Of a stretch of DNA of 64,000 nt, positions 1 through 8,392 are shown one piece after another (the first letter of the stretch is position 1; every line of letters starts with the position of its first letter). The stretch is from contig MKTZ01000012.1 of NCBI GenBank assembly GCA_001898505.1, positions 927-64,926 on the forward strand, given 5' to 3'. Made by a program: the position numbers and the translations under genes. The DNA is from Sphingobacteriales bacterium 50-39 (GTDB taxonomy: Bacteria > Bacteroidota > Bacteroidia > Chitinophagales > Chitinophagaceae). The notes beneath the pieces were generated by a model. It saw only the letters and a program-made list of their open reading frames with translations. It did no database searches and had not been told where the DNA came from.

Positions 1-1806
1 GGCAGCTTCCAATACCAGGGAAAGAATACGTATAGCGGCAGCAATCCGGCAGATACGTTGCAGTTCTTTGGACAGGAAGAAGGCCGGGTACGGGTTGTTA
101 CCGACACGACGACCGGGCAACCTCGGGCGAGCTTTAAGTACGACTACTTTATCAAAGATCACCTGGGCAATACCCGGATGGTGCTGACAGATGAGCAGGA
201 GTCCGACAAATACATAGCGGCTACGATGGAAGTGGCGGACAGTGCGCAGGAGAATCTGTATTACAGTAATCTTTCCAATACGAGGGCCGCCTTGCCGGCA
301 GGCTACCCCACCGACACGACGACCAACCCCAATAACAAAGTAGCCCATCTGGGCGGAGCCACCGGCCCCAAGATCGGTCCGGGCATTACACTAAAGGTGA
401 TGGCCGGCGATCAGTTCAGTATCCGGGTGAGCAGCTGGTATCGACTGAATGGAGCAACTCCAGGAGCCCCCGCGAATCCGTTGACGGATATCCTGGCTTC
501 TTTGATCAGTGGCGTCGGGAATTTACCAGGGGGCGGGCATCCGTCCGCCTCGGCGCTTCAGACCAACAGTGCGCCTTTGAGCAGTAACATCACCCAGTTC
601 CTGTCCGATACGGGATCATCCATCAACAGCAGCAAGCCACATGCCTTTGTCAACTGGGTTTTATTTGACAACCAGTTCAATTATGTGGCGGAAAGCAGCG
701 GGTTCGACCAGGTGGGAAGTGATACGATCCTTAAGAAGCATGTGCTGATGAATTTGCCGGTGACAAAGAGTGGATATTTGTATATTTACCTGAGCAACGA
801 GACACAAAATGTCGATCTGTTCTTTGATAATTTGCAGGTGACGCATACCAGGGGCGCGATGCTGGAGGAGGATCACTATTATCCGTTCGGCCTCACCATG
901 GCAGGGGTCAGTGATAAAGCGCTTAAGTCGAATTACGCTGAGAATAAGTACCGATATAATAAAGGATCGGAACTGCAGAATAAGGAGTTCAGTGATGGCA
1001 GCGGGTTGGAGATGTATGAAACTTCGCTAAGAAGTCTCGATCCGCAGTTGGGGAGATGGTGGCAGATAGATTGGAAGAAGCCAACGGATGCTGAAAGCCC
1101 CTATGCTGCTATGGGAAATAACCCGATACTGCATAATGATCCCTTGGGAGACTCAATTCCTTGGCCTGCCAGAGTTTTGCAAGATGTGAATCCGCTTGGT
1201 GCCTCCAATTGGTTGGGTATTGCCGGAATCGGGGCATCGAACGCAAGAACTGCCTATGTCAATCAAGCGGCAAAGATTGATCCTAATAGTCCAACAGCAA
1301 AGCAGCAAAGAACTGAATTAAAAGAGAAAACTAGAGCCAATACTCCCGAACCATATAAGTCGGCAGTTGAAGCTGGCAGGCCAATGGAAGGCGAAAGAGC
1401 AAAAATTAATGATCCAACTATTAATAACCCTACAAAGACGAACGCACAGGTTAACGAAATAGCAGGAGCAACAAAGACAATTTCAACCGGATTAGTGATT
1501 GTAGGTGCGGTTCAGTCTGCAATAACTGTTGCTAATTCCAATGAGCCTGTGAAAGAGACGGTCACAGAAGCGACTGGCTGGGTCGGAGCTTCTTACGTTG
1601 GAGGGCAATTTGCATCCGCAGGAGCTGCATATGGTCCATATGGTGCAGCGGGGGCAGGTCTTGTAGGAGGGATAATCGGGTTTACCTTGGGTAAAAAAGC
1701 GGGAGATGCTGTTATAAACGCTACGTCTGCGATGAAGCAAGGCATGGCCCAATATAATGAAGAAGCGAAAAAAGAAGGATGTAATACATGCCTTCTAGAT
1801 CATTAA
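1..1806 (+). CDS. RHS repeat-associated core protein, C-terminal part (5' end outside window)
   Basis: The frame is open from base 1, so the true start lies upstream; 601 residues are visible. The RHS-core signature is seen: YPFGL near visible residue 294, then YRYNKG, LDPQLGRWWQ and a terminal DPLGD at about residues 380-384. In RHS/YD proteins this core closes the shell and the residues after it form a variable tip, often a toxin. Here the tip is about 217 residues, clearly more AT-rich than the core, and carries a glycine/alanine-rich hydrophobic stretch (about residues 526-577, GWVGASYVGG to GFTLGKKAGD) like a glycine zipper. It ends in CNTCLLDH. No nuclease or protease motif was recognised, so tip activity is unknown. 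The next gene overlaps or closely follows and could encode its immunity protein. RHS core identity is firm; toxin function is inference. Confidence 0.88.
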   Translation, partial: GSFQYQGKNTYSGSNPADTLQFFGQEEGRVRVVTDTTTGQPRASFKYDYFIKDHLGNTRMVLTDEQESDKYIAATMEVADSAQENLYYSNLSNTRAALPAGYPTDTTTNPNNKVAHLGGATGPKIGPGITLKVMAGDQFSIRVSSWYRLNGATPGAPANPLTDILASLISGVGNLPGGGHPSASALQTNSAPLSSNITQFLSDTGSSINSSKPHAFVNWVLFDNQFNYVAESSGFDQVGSDTILKKHVLMNLPVTKSGYLYIYLSNETQNVDLFFDNLQVTHTRGAMLEEDHYYPFGLTMAGVSDKALKSNYAENKYRYNKGSELQNKEFSDGSGLEMYETSLRSLDPQLGRWWQIDWKKPTDAESPYAAMGNNPILHNDPLGDSIPWPARVLQDVNPLGASNWLGIAGIGASNARTAYVNQAAKIDPNSPTAKQQRTELKEKTRANTPEPYKSAVEAGRPMEGERAKINDPTINNPTKTNAQVNEIAGATKTISTGLVIVGAVQSAITVANSNEPVKETVTEATGWVGASYVGGQFASAGAAYGPYGAAGAGLVGGIIGFTLGKKAGDAVINATSAMKQGMAQYNEEAKKEGCNTCLLDH

Positions 1807-1826
1807 CACCTGCTGAACACTGTAAT

Positions 1827-2147
1827 ATGAAAAATAAACTACAGTATGATGACTATATTAGGAGGTCAATCTTATTGAACAATGAATTTGGCATCAAAGA
1901 TATTAGAGATTTGGAGCAACTCAAGTCAATGAGCCTAATACGGGAAGAATATCCCAGAATAGCTGAGCTTGCAAAGAATAAAGATGTTGAATCGATAAAG
2001 AATCTACAACCCAGCACAGTCAAAACATCGGAATACATTGCAATAATGCAATTTGCTGACCAGGGAGGTGAAAAGTATATAGTGACAACATACGACAATG
2101 ATGATCTATCTCAAGACCCTCAAGTGATCGATATTTTTAAAATGTAG
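1827..2147 (+). CDS. small hypothetical protein, candidate immunity partner of the RHS tip
   Basis: A 106-residue protein from the ATG at 1827 (MKNKLQYDDYIRR). An in-frame ATG at 1788 would overlap the RHS end by 19 bases and give 119 residues; I prefer 1827 because it lies 20 bases after the RHS stop and the upstream residues look uninformative. The protein is charged, lacks a signal peptide or membrane segment and has AT-rich codon use like the RHS tip but unlike most of the window. No family was recognised. Position directly behind a variable RHS tip is the usual place of an immunity gene, which is the only basis for that suggestion. A terminator-like hairpin follows at 2240. Confidence 0.6.
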   Translation: MKNKLQYDDYIRRSILLNNEFGIKDIRDLEQLKSMSLIREEYPRIAELAKNKDVESIKNLQPSTVKTSEYIAIMQFADQGGEKYIVTTYDNDDLSQDPQVIDIFKM

Positions 2148-2239
2148 TTTCTACTGTTTACAAAACAGGGGGTCTAATCCGATGGAGGTAATGTCTCAAA
2201 CTATCTGGTTTTAAGAATTAAGTTATAAAAAAGGAAGTA

Positions 2240-2263
2240 AAAGGGTCTTCGGACCCTTTCTTT
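2240..2263 (+). terminator. rho-independent-type terminator after the RHS/immunity pair
   Basis: An 8-bp stem AAAGGGTC/GACCCTTT closes a TTCG tetraloop and is followed by CTTT. It lies 93 bases after the stop of the small downstream gene, in the direction of transcription. Confidence 0.6.
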
Positions 2264-2305
2264 ATGTTCAGTGCATAGGAAAAACGATATTTAAGGCAGA
2301 AAGAT

Positions 2306-2328
2306 GGCCTGGAAGGGCCATTTTTCAT
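2306..2328 (+). terminator. second hairpin with T-run, before the IS1-type gene
   Basis: ATGGCC and GGCCAT pair around a short purine-rich loop and are followed by five T. It may end read-through from the RHS block or belong to the left flank of the insertion sequence. Confidence 0.4.
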
Positions 2329-2330
2329 TA

Positions 2331-3095
2331 TTGGTGTTGTAAAATATCTGGTGTAATGAAGTGTCAATATTGCAAAGGAAGCTGTCAAAAGGCCGGCAGG
2401 CAGAAAAATGGGGCTCAAAAATATTTTTGTAAGGCATGCAAGCGATATCAGCAATCAATTTATCGGAACCAGGCATGGAAAGCGGGGACTAACCAGATGA
2501 TTGTAACGCTGGTATGTGAGGGCGTAGGGGTACGGAGTATAGCAAGAATACTGAAAATGGCTGTCAATACGGTACTGCAGAGGATCAGGCGTATAGCGAG
2601 CGAGATAGTCAAGCCTGCGATCCGTCGTCATCAGCAGGCGCTGGAAGTGGATGAACTAAGAACGTTTGTCGGTCGTAAAGGAAATGAGTATTGGATAGCC
2701 TATGCATTGAACAGCCGGACGGGAGAGGTAGTTGATGTGGTAATTGGCAAGCGGACGAAGAACACCTTGCGGATGTTGGTAAATACATTGCTGCTATCAG
2801 CGGTAAAAGTTATAAAGACGGACAAACTAAGTCTATACCGGGGATTAATCCCGGCTTCGATCCATTGCTATCGAGCTAATGCCACTAACCATATTGAACG
2901 AAAGAACCTAACGCTACGGACCCATCTAAAGCGGCTCAGCAGGCGGACGATTTGTTTTAGCCGCAGTTTCGATATGTTGGAAAACTGTATGAAGATTTAC
3001 TTCTGGGGGAAAACATACTGTCTATTCCGTTCCAAGTAATATAGGCAAAAACCTGCTGGTGTAGGCTGGTAAAACCTCGAATAGCGAGAAAAAAA
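2331..3095 (+). mobile_element. IS1-family insertion sequence (ends not resolved)
   Basis: The single-ORF IS1-type transposase at 2356-3039 defines the element. A GGTGTTG string at about 2333 resembles the start of IS1 ends, but no convincing inverted copy was found on the right and no target duplication could be read. The boundaries given are approximate. The right end must lie before the hairpin at about 3090 that belongs to the decayed small ORF on the other strand. Confidence 0.45.
2356..3039 (+). CDS. IS1-family transposase (single ORF)
   Basis: 227 residues. The N-terminus has a four-Cys zinc ribbon (CQYCKG and CKAC, residues 3-30) typical of InsA, then a helix-turn-helix region (GVGVRSIARILKMAVNTV). 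The catalytic half carries the IS1 DDE residues: Asp in EVDELRTF, Asp in TDKLSLY (usually TDGW in this family) and Glu in NHIERKNLTLRTH. The InsA and InsB parts are one frame, so no programmed frameshift is needed. Length matches single-ORF IS1 relatives in Bacteroidota. The change after the second Asp (KLS for GW) is unusual but does not remove the acidic residue. It sits between the RHS block and the small tandem ORFs, consistent with a mobile accessory region. Confidence 0.9.
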   Translation: MKCQYCKGSCQKAGRQKNGAQKYFCKACKRYQQSIYRNQAWKAGTNQMIVTLVCEGVGVRSIARILKMAVNTVLQRIRRIASEIVKPAIRRHQQALEVDELRTFVGRKGNEYWIAYALNSRTGEVVDVVIGKRTKNTLRMLVNTLLLSAVKVIKTDKLSLYRGLIPASIHCYRANATNHIERKNLTLRTHLKRLSRRTICFSRSFDMLENCMKIYFWGKTYCLFRSK

Positions 3096-3097
3096 TG

Positions 3098-3260
3098 GGG
3101 TACACCCATTTTCAATGATCAGCAGCAATTCCTGGAACTGCCGGAAGACGTTCAGTATGGAAGCGCCTTCCACGAGTATCTGCTGGTCATAGATCAGCCG
3201 GAATGTGACCCTTTCCAAAAGGGCAGTAGTGCAGGCATCGAGGGCACGCAGATGCCCCAA
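3098..3260 (-). pseudogene. decayed paralog of the small ORF at 3350-3508
   Basis: On the minus strand the segment VTFRLIYDQQILVEGASI followed by LNVFRQFQEL aligns with ETFRLLYDEKILVAGTSV and RDILRQFDEL in the ORF at 3350-3508. The frame has no ATG: only a TTG at 3260, with an unrelated N-terminus. The frame also fails to stop where the sister copy stops and runs on into the end of the insertion sequence (to 2997). A hairpin, AAATGGG pairing with CCCATTT followed by T7, lies where the sister copy has its own hairpin. I read this as a degraded tandem duplicate. Confidence 0.45.
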
Positions 3261-3339
3261 ACACGAATGGTCTTTGGTACTAGATAGGCCCTTCCGGGCC
3301 CTAAGCCTGCTGGCTTAAGCAAGAGATACTTTGAAAAAT

Positions 3340-3368
3340 AAATTACGGGCTACCACCCGTAATTTATA
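3340..3368 (-). terminator. hairpin overlapping the stop codon of the 52-aa ORF
   Basis: A 10-bp stem AAATTACGGG/CCCGTAATTT encloses TGGTAG, which contains the TAG stop. On the minus strand it is followed by an AT-rich tract with short T-runs. Confidence 0.5.
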
Positions 3369-3508
3369 ATAAGCGGCAGTTCATCGAACTGCCTCAGAAT
3401 ATCCCGCACGGAAGTGCCTGCCACCAGTATCTTTTCATCATAGAGTAACCGAAAGGTCTCTTCCTCCCTTGGATGTACTTCATGGACGTGCAATTCATTT
3501 CCTTTCAT
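3350..3508 (-). CDS. very small hypothetical protein (52 aa)
   Basis: ATG at 3508 opens a 52-residue frame, MKGNELHVHEVHPREEETFR to LPLIINYGW. No family was recognised. It is acidic and has no signal peptide or membrane segment. Support for being real comes from the tandem relative at 3098-3260, which keeps the protein pattern FRL-YD--ILV-G-S despite base changes. The stop codon lies in the loop of a strong hairpin (AAATTACGGG pairing with CCCGTAATTT) that could act as its terminator, so the end of the gene and of the transcript coincide. Confidence 0.5.
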   Translation of the reverse strand: MKGNELHVHEVHPREEETFRLLYDEKILVAGTSVRDILRQFDELPLIINYGW

Positions 3509-3547
3509 AATTAAAAAGTAAAGCATAGAAGTGGTTTTGATGAAAAA

Positions 3548-3591
3548 AATAAATCCCCTCGCACCGCGCCAGGAGGGGTTTATTTTTTTCG
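3548..3591. terminator. bidirectional terminator-type hairpin
   Basis: AAATAAATCCCCTC pairs with GAGGGGTTTATTT around a 12-nt loop, with A-run before and T-run after, so it could work on both strands. No gene ends next to it; it lies 40 bases upstream of the 52-aa ORF and may insulate it. Confidence 0.6.
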
Positions 3592-4371
3592 AACCACCTG
3601 GAATACTTTTTTTGAAAGGAAATGGATGTCCAGGTGAGCAGTATATTCCAGGGAGAGAGGTACAGGGAAGATAGCGTTACAATGATCGCCTATAGAATAA
3701 TGGTATAAGCAACGATCCGGCCATTTTCCGTTGCCGGACCTACTAATCTACAGGACGACTTAAAAATATTCTTTTTGCATCGCAGGCTTCCGCTGCCTTA
3801 TTTGCCCGAACGTAACGTACAGCTGCATTATCTTGCCAGCTTGCAAGAAATTACACAGTCAACGATCAACACGGGCAAATACAGCAGCGGCACATTAAGC
3901 TGCACATAAAGCAGCTAAAAGAACAACCGGCGATCCGGGCAACATGTCCGCGCGAATAATCCCAACCACTCCCGACAAAAAAACCCACCTCCCCACTACC
4001 CGCTTACACTGCATGCTGTCAGGGACAGCCCATCCGTGGAGGCGCCTTATGTTGGGCCGGTAGATCCAGGCACTACTGCCGACAGAACCTTCGTTGAAAA
4101 AAGAACAACCGCTCAATGATACCCAACATACAGCGCTGGAGCGGTTTGGGCTGCCCGACCAAAACAACAAGCAAGCAGCACAGAGAGGGTAATGGTTAGA
4201 GGACGTTGTAATGGCGCGTGAGGGATCGCAACGGCAGCCCGGAACGAGGGATAACCGAGAAGGAGCGTGTCGAAGCAGCTCCGACGAAGGTTACGGGCAT
4301 AGCCGCGAGGACTACAGTGGAGAGCCCGACCCGAAGGGGCACGCCCGCTACCGACTATGTATACGATGTTA
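3592..4371. other. 780-bp stretch without recognisable gene
   Basis: Open frames here on the minus strand give compositionally odd peptides without family resemblance. A hairpin (GCAACG...CGTTGC) lies near 3710-3740. From about 4245 the structured repeat family of this window is present. Nothing else can be supported; the stretch may be decayed accessory DNA. Confidence 0.5.
4245..4320. repeat. structured intergenic repeat, copy 1
   Basis: Bases 4261-4291 are identical over 31 bases to 63435-63465. The core is a stem GGAGC/GCTCC around an 11-nt loop followed by GACGAAGG. It lies downstream of lysS, just past its stop. Confidence 0.75.
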
Positions 4372-5913
4372 CTACCCTTCATTCTCCCCCTCCCCCGTCT
4401 TCTCGGGCCGCATTTGCGGGAACAGCAGTACATCCTGGATACTGTTCTGTCCGGTGAAGAGCATGGCGATCCGGTCGATACCAAAACCAATGCCGGCCGT
4501 GGGGGGCATGCCGTATTCCAGCGCACGGAGAAAATCGTGATCGATGAACATGGCCTCGTCATCGCCGCGCTCCATCAATTGTAATTGCGCCTCGAATCGC
4601 TCCCGCTGGTCGATAGGATCATTCAGCTCGCTGTACGCATTCGCAATCTCCTTCCCATTGGCGATCAACTCGAACCTTTCCACCAACCCGGGCTTGCTGC
4701 GATGCATCTTCGTCAGCGGACTCATCTCCACGGGATAGTCGGTGATAAACGTTGGTTGTATAAAATGATGTTCGCACTTCTCACTAAACAGCTCATCGAT
4801 GAGCTTCCCCTTACCCATCGTATTGTCCACCGGTATATGCAGCTGATGACAGACATCCCGCAATTGCGCCTCATCCATCCCGCTGATGTCGATACCCGTA
4901 TACTCCTTTATTGCATCATACATGCTGATACGACGATAGGGAGCCTTAAAATCTATCTCCTTCCCGTCCACGGTAACGACACTGCTGCCATTCGTAGCCA
5001 ACGCGGAGGTCTCCAATAGCTGCTCGGTGGTCTCCATCATCCATAAATAGTCTTTGTAGGCTGTATAAAACTCCAGCACGGTGAACTCGGGATTATGCGT
5101 CCGGTCCATCCCCTCATTACGGAAATTCCGACTGAACTCGTATACCCAATCAAAACCACCCACGATCAGCCGCTTCAAATACAGCTCATTGGCAATACGC
5201 AGATAAAAAGGAATATCCAACGCATTGTGATGTGTGATAAAAGGCCGCGCCGCAGCCCCACCAGGGATGGCCTGTAATACAGGCGTATCCACTTCCAACG
5301 CTCCCCGCTCATTCAGGAAATCCCGAATGGCATTGATCATCCTGGTGCGCTTGATGAATGTCTCCTTCACCTGGGGATTGATCACCAGGTCGGCATAACG
5401 CTGACGATAACGGAACTCGGGATCGGAAACGGCATCAAAGGTGGCCCCATCCACCTCCTTGACAACAGGCAACGGCTTCAACGACTTGGTCAGGAGCACA
5501 AATTCCTTTGCGTGTATAGATACCTCGCCTGTCTTGGTGGTGAACACATATCCCTTGATCCCTACGATGTCACCGAGATCGAGCAGATGCTTCCACACTT
5601 TGTCATAGAGGGTCTTATCCTCGCCGGGGCAGATATCATCCCGCTTGATATAGATCTGTATACGACCGGAACTGTCCTGCAGAGAGGCAAAAGAAGCCTT
5701 GCCCATGTCCCGGCGGCTCATCAGTCGACCCGCAACACAGACATCGGCAAAGTCGGCAGCATTGGCCTCACCCTGGTAATGGGCCCTAATATAGGCAGCG
5801 CTGATATTCACGGGGTACAAAGGCGCGGGGTACGCGTCGATCCCTAACTTTTTCAGCTCGTCCAACTTTTCCCTGCGGATGATCTCCTGCTCTGACAGAT
5901 TTATAGTGCTCAT
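4372..5913 (-). CDS. lysS: lysyl-tRNA synthetase, class II
   Basis: 513 residues. It charges tRNA-Lys with lysine in the cytoplasm. An N-terminal OB-fold anticodon domain (about residues 55-150, with VAGRLMSRRDMGKASFASLQ) is followed by the class II catalytic core: motif 2 FRNEGMDRTHNPEFTVLE and motif 3 GIGFGIDRIAMLF. The start is the ATG at 5913 (MSTINLSEQ), because upstream codons in the open frame read through a repeat-rich intergenic stretch and a TACCTTTG promoter box. Length fits bacterial LysS. The C-terminal tail (EKTGEGENEG) is short and acidic. It is transcribed alone, towards a gene-free stretch. Confidence 0.97.
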   Translation of the reverse strand: MSTINLSEQEIIRREKLDELKKLGIDAYPAPLYPVNISAAYIRAHYQGEANAADFADVCVAGRLMSRRDMGKASFASLQDSSGRIQIYIKRDDICPGEDKTLYDKVWKHLLDLGDIVGIKGYVFTTKTGEVSIHAKEFVLLTKSLKPLPVVKEVDGATFDAVSDPEFRYRQRYADLVINPQVKETFIKRTRMINAIRDFLNERGALEVDTPVLQAIPGGAAARPFITHHNALDIPFYLRIANELYLKRLIVGGFDWVYEFSRNFRNEGMDRTHNPEFTVLEFYTAYKDYLWMMETTEQLLETSALATNGSSVVTVDGKEIDFKAPYRRISMYDAIKEYTGIDISGMDEAQLRDVCHQLHIPVDNTMGKGKLIDELFSEKCEHHFIQPTFITDYPVEMSPLTKMHRSKPGLVERFELIANGKEIANAYSELNDPIDQRERFEAQLQLMERGDDEAMFIDHDFLRALEYGMPPTAGIGFGIDRIAMLFTGQNSIQDVLLFPQMRPEKTGEGENEG

Positions 5914-5928
5914 ATTCCAAAATTCCGG

Positions 5929-5936
5929 CAAAGGTA
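5929..5936 (-). promoter_or_regulatory. -7 box of lysS
   Basis: TACCTTTG on the minus strand, 15 bases before the lysS ATG, matches the Bacteroidota -7 consensus TAnnTTTG. No clear TTTG -33 box was seen at the usual distance. Confidence 0.5.
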
Positions 5937-5988
5937 AATTAAATGAGCATAGTGTCCAGCTATGGTTGCAAGAATATAAATAATTGAA

Positions 5989-6085
5989 AATCTGGACATT
6001 TTGTCCAGGTTCGTGTCCAGATTTTGGCCTTTTAGCTGGAATGGCGGAAGAATCTGGACATTTTGTCCAGGTTAATGTCCAGATT
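5989..6085. repeat. two palindromic direct repeats (AATCTGGACA...TGTCCAGATT)
   Basis: Two 35-base units at 5989-6023 and 6051-6085 differ at only two central bases. Each is flanked by a perfect 10-bp inverted repeat AATCTGGACA/TGTCCAGATT and contains TTTTGTCCAGGTT. They lie between lysS and the end of the broken deaminase/ATPase gene. On the minus strand they can be read as NLDxNLDK-like peptide, so they may be decayed linker-coding sequence of that gene, or operator-like sites. Confidence 0.65.
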
Positions 6086-6106
6086 AGGGGTGGACAAAAA
6101 TGTATT

Positions 6107-7456
6107 TTATAGTTTGGAAAGATGTCTTTGAGCTTTTTTCTCATCATAGCCGAAATACCGAGCATAGTCTTTTTTAGATATGATCTTTCTTTCGTGCAGC
6201 AATCGAAGCCCATTTCTTTCTTCCTCGGTAAGGTCTGCGAATATTTTTTCACCCACGAGCTCCCCTATATAGCTTCCGGTTCGGGGAAAGACGATCACAA
6301 TATAAGGATCGTTCATGGTAATGTCAGGGAGAGGAAGCTGGTATTTTTGGGGTAGTGATTTCATTTCTTTCATTCCAATGCCTCTTTCTTCCACGAACCC
6401 CATTTAATTGGCTTTACCGGCGCTCCAGGACTTTTGACAGTTATTGCATCCTCTTCGATGATAATATAAACCTTAGCTTGCTCTATATCATAGTCTCTGT
6501 GTACGATAGCATTGACGATTGCCTCGCGCAATACAGGGATTGGGTACTCATAATTTTCTGTTCGGGCGAAATGTTCTCTCGAAATGATAGATGGGATTAC
6601 CTCTTTAAGCCAGTGTTCTATCTTTTCTGGCAATAATACTAATGGATCATTAAAATCTTTTATCCCCGGATCAGTATTCTTGTGCCTTATTTCAGCTTTT
6701 ACAACAGCTTGAGGATAAGTCAATCGTGGATTTTCGCCAAATAAAAGAAGGCAAAGTCCCGTTGGGACCAACTTCCCGGCACCATCTTTTACAAGCAATT
6801 CCTGTCGTTGAAGGAAATTATGAAAGTCTGCTGCATCATATGTATAAGGAAGGCCTGCTTTGGTGATATATAACTCTAAGGACTCTCTGGATAAATGGCT
6901 TATATCGACGTTGGAGGAAGGGGTTTTCTCGAGAGGTGACAGCAATATCTGTTTGGGCATCACTGCATCCTCGGATCTTTTAATAGCGCTTGCCAGGAAT
7001 TCTTTATTTGCCGCTCTTATATCATCCTGATATTCTTCATCGAACATTTCAACTTCAATACCTTTTTTGCTCAAGGTATAAAATACCCTTTCTGTCAACG
7101 GTAGGATCCGGGTCTTCAATACCAATCCAGACCTTTGTTATGCGCGCATTGACAATTCTCTCTGCACACGCCAGCTTTGGGTTTCGCCGCGCTCCGGGAG
7201 CACAGGGCTCCAGTGTAGCAAATAAATAGTACCCGGAGAGATCCTTATCTCTGTGCTTCCTTTCCAAAAGCGTAAACTCTGCATGATCTCCTTCTCTTAG
7301 TTCGCCTCTGTAGGCAGTAGCATAATATGTTCCATCCGGGGAAACTAATACAGCGCCTACTTTAGGACAAGGCTTTCCATCATCACGGGACTCCGCGATA
7401 GATTGTTTCATAACATCTACCGCCAGTTTCATATACTTTTTAGGGGTTATCGACAT
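6107..7456 (-). pseudogene. broken cytidine-deaminase-fold / AlbA-type ATPase fusion gene
   Basis: Three frames on the minus strand make one protein. 7456-7055 encodes a zinc deaminase domain (MSITPKKYMKLAVDVMKQ, HAEFTLLE, LEPCAPGARRNPKLACAERI). 7125-6370 continues with an AlbA-type and GHKL/RecG-like ATPase region (VLREAIVNAIVHRDYD, VKSPGAPVKPIK). 6403-6107 ends it (FVEERGIGMKEMKSLPQKY to HLSKL). Frame 1 breaks at an A6 run near 7075, where five A would join YLEQ to KGIEVEMFD. The second break near 6395-6405 also removes roughly 20-25 residues that relatives have between SPGAPVKPI and the EERG motif. The deletion argues for true inactivation rather than two sequencing errors. Family role of such deaminase-ATPase fusions is unclear. 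Confidence 0.8.
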
Positions 7457-7510
7457 AGGAAAAAGTTAAAGTGCAAATGTCCGATTAAATGCACAATTTT
7501 TTTTGCAACT

Positions 7511-8392
7511 TTAATTTAGGGCCAGCAAAACCTGCCAGGCGGCAGCTACTTTGCCTTCTTTTAAGAGCTGTTTGGCGTAGACATGCAGCTCTTTTTCCAT
7601 CTCGTCGGGACTGACGGAATAATATTGAAAGATGCTTTTCAGCCTGTCGTCCTCATACGCGGGGTCCACCACGGGCAGCTCATGCACATTGGCCAGCTGC
7701 CCCAGGTCATTGCCGCTGAGAATAGGACTGTTGCGGATAGGATCTGGCAAGGCGTCGATGCCAATCCCCAGCTGGGTATTGGGCTTCTCCACCTGGAAAA
7801 GATTTTGCTCATCCACCTTGCAATACCAGTCACCCCCCAGCCGGGCAATATGATGGATGCGTCGCTGGTCGATCATCTTCTTCTCATCCAGGATAGTATC
7901 GTCGACGTGCATACACAATGCCTCGCAGATGACGAGATTGCCGGCGCCGCCCTCCTGTCCCAACGGCTTTACCTCGAGAACCTTGCATTCGATGTTGATC
8001 TTGCTCTCCCGTAGCCTGGGCGGTCTTATCAGCCGGGCGGGGGCTTCGGTAAATCCGGCCTTTACAAACTCGTTGACTTCTTTTGGATACTCACAGCTGG
8101 CCAGACTGACCTGCTGCACCATGTCATAATCCACTATATTGATCACCACCTCGGGCACTTCCAACACATTATGCAGCGTATGCTTGGTGGTATTGTCCCG
8201 CACCCTGCGAGAAGGGGAAAAGATAAGTACGGGTGGCGTAGTGGAGAATAGATTGAAAAAACTAAACGGGCTCAGGTTCACCCTCCCCGCGCTGTCGATG
8301 GTGCTGGCAAAACAAACGGGCCGGGGCGCAACGGCATACTGCAGATAATTCTGCCTTTGAACGGGTGTCAGCGTTGCCAGATCGACGATCAT
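7511..8392 (-). CDS. flavin reductase-like domain protein
   Basis: 293 residues. The N-terminal half is a flavin reductase-type FMN-binding barrel: RPVCFASTIDSAGRVNLSPF, then NVLEVPEVVINIVDYDM. Members bind FMN and often supply reduced flavin to a monooxygenase, or act as stand-alone oxidoreductases. The C-terminal 90 residues are a family-typical extension without known function. Its ATG overlaps the TGA of the upstream FAH-family gene (ATGA), so the two are translationally coupled and probably act in one catabolic route, perhaps for an aromatic or keto acid. The substrate cannot be told from sequence. Confidence 0.85.
   Translation of the reverse strand: MIVDLATLTPVQRQNYLQYAVAPRPVCFASTIDSAGRVNLSPFSFFNLFSTTPPVLIFSPSRRVRDNTTKHTLHNVLEVPEVVINIVDYDMVQQVSLASCEYPKEVNEFVKAGFTEAPARLIRPPRLRESKINIECKVLEVKPLGQEGGAGNLVICEALCMHVDDTILDEKKMIDQRRIHHIARLGGDWYCKVDEQNLFQVEKPNTQLGIGIDALPDPIRNSPILSGNDLGQLANVHELPVVDPAYEDDRLKSIFQYYSVSPDEMEKELHVYAKQLLKEGKVAAAWQVLLALN

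Noticed and set aside
3895-4170. 91-aa minus-strand frame
   Set aside because: No family likeness, odd composition, no promoter and no conserved neighbour.
7055-7456. Independent RibD-type deaminase gene
   Set aside because: The reading frame continues into the ATPase part after one base at an A6 run, and the joined sequence matches a fusion layout, so it was taken as part of one broken gene.
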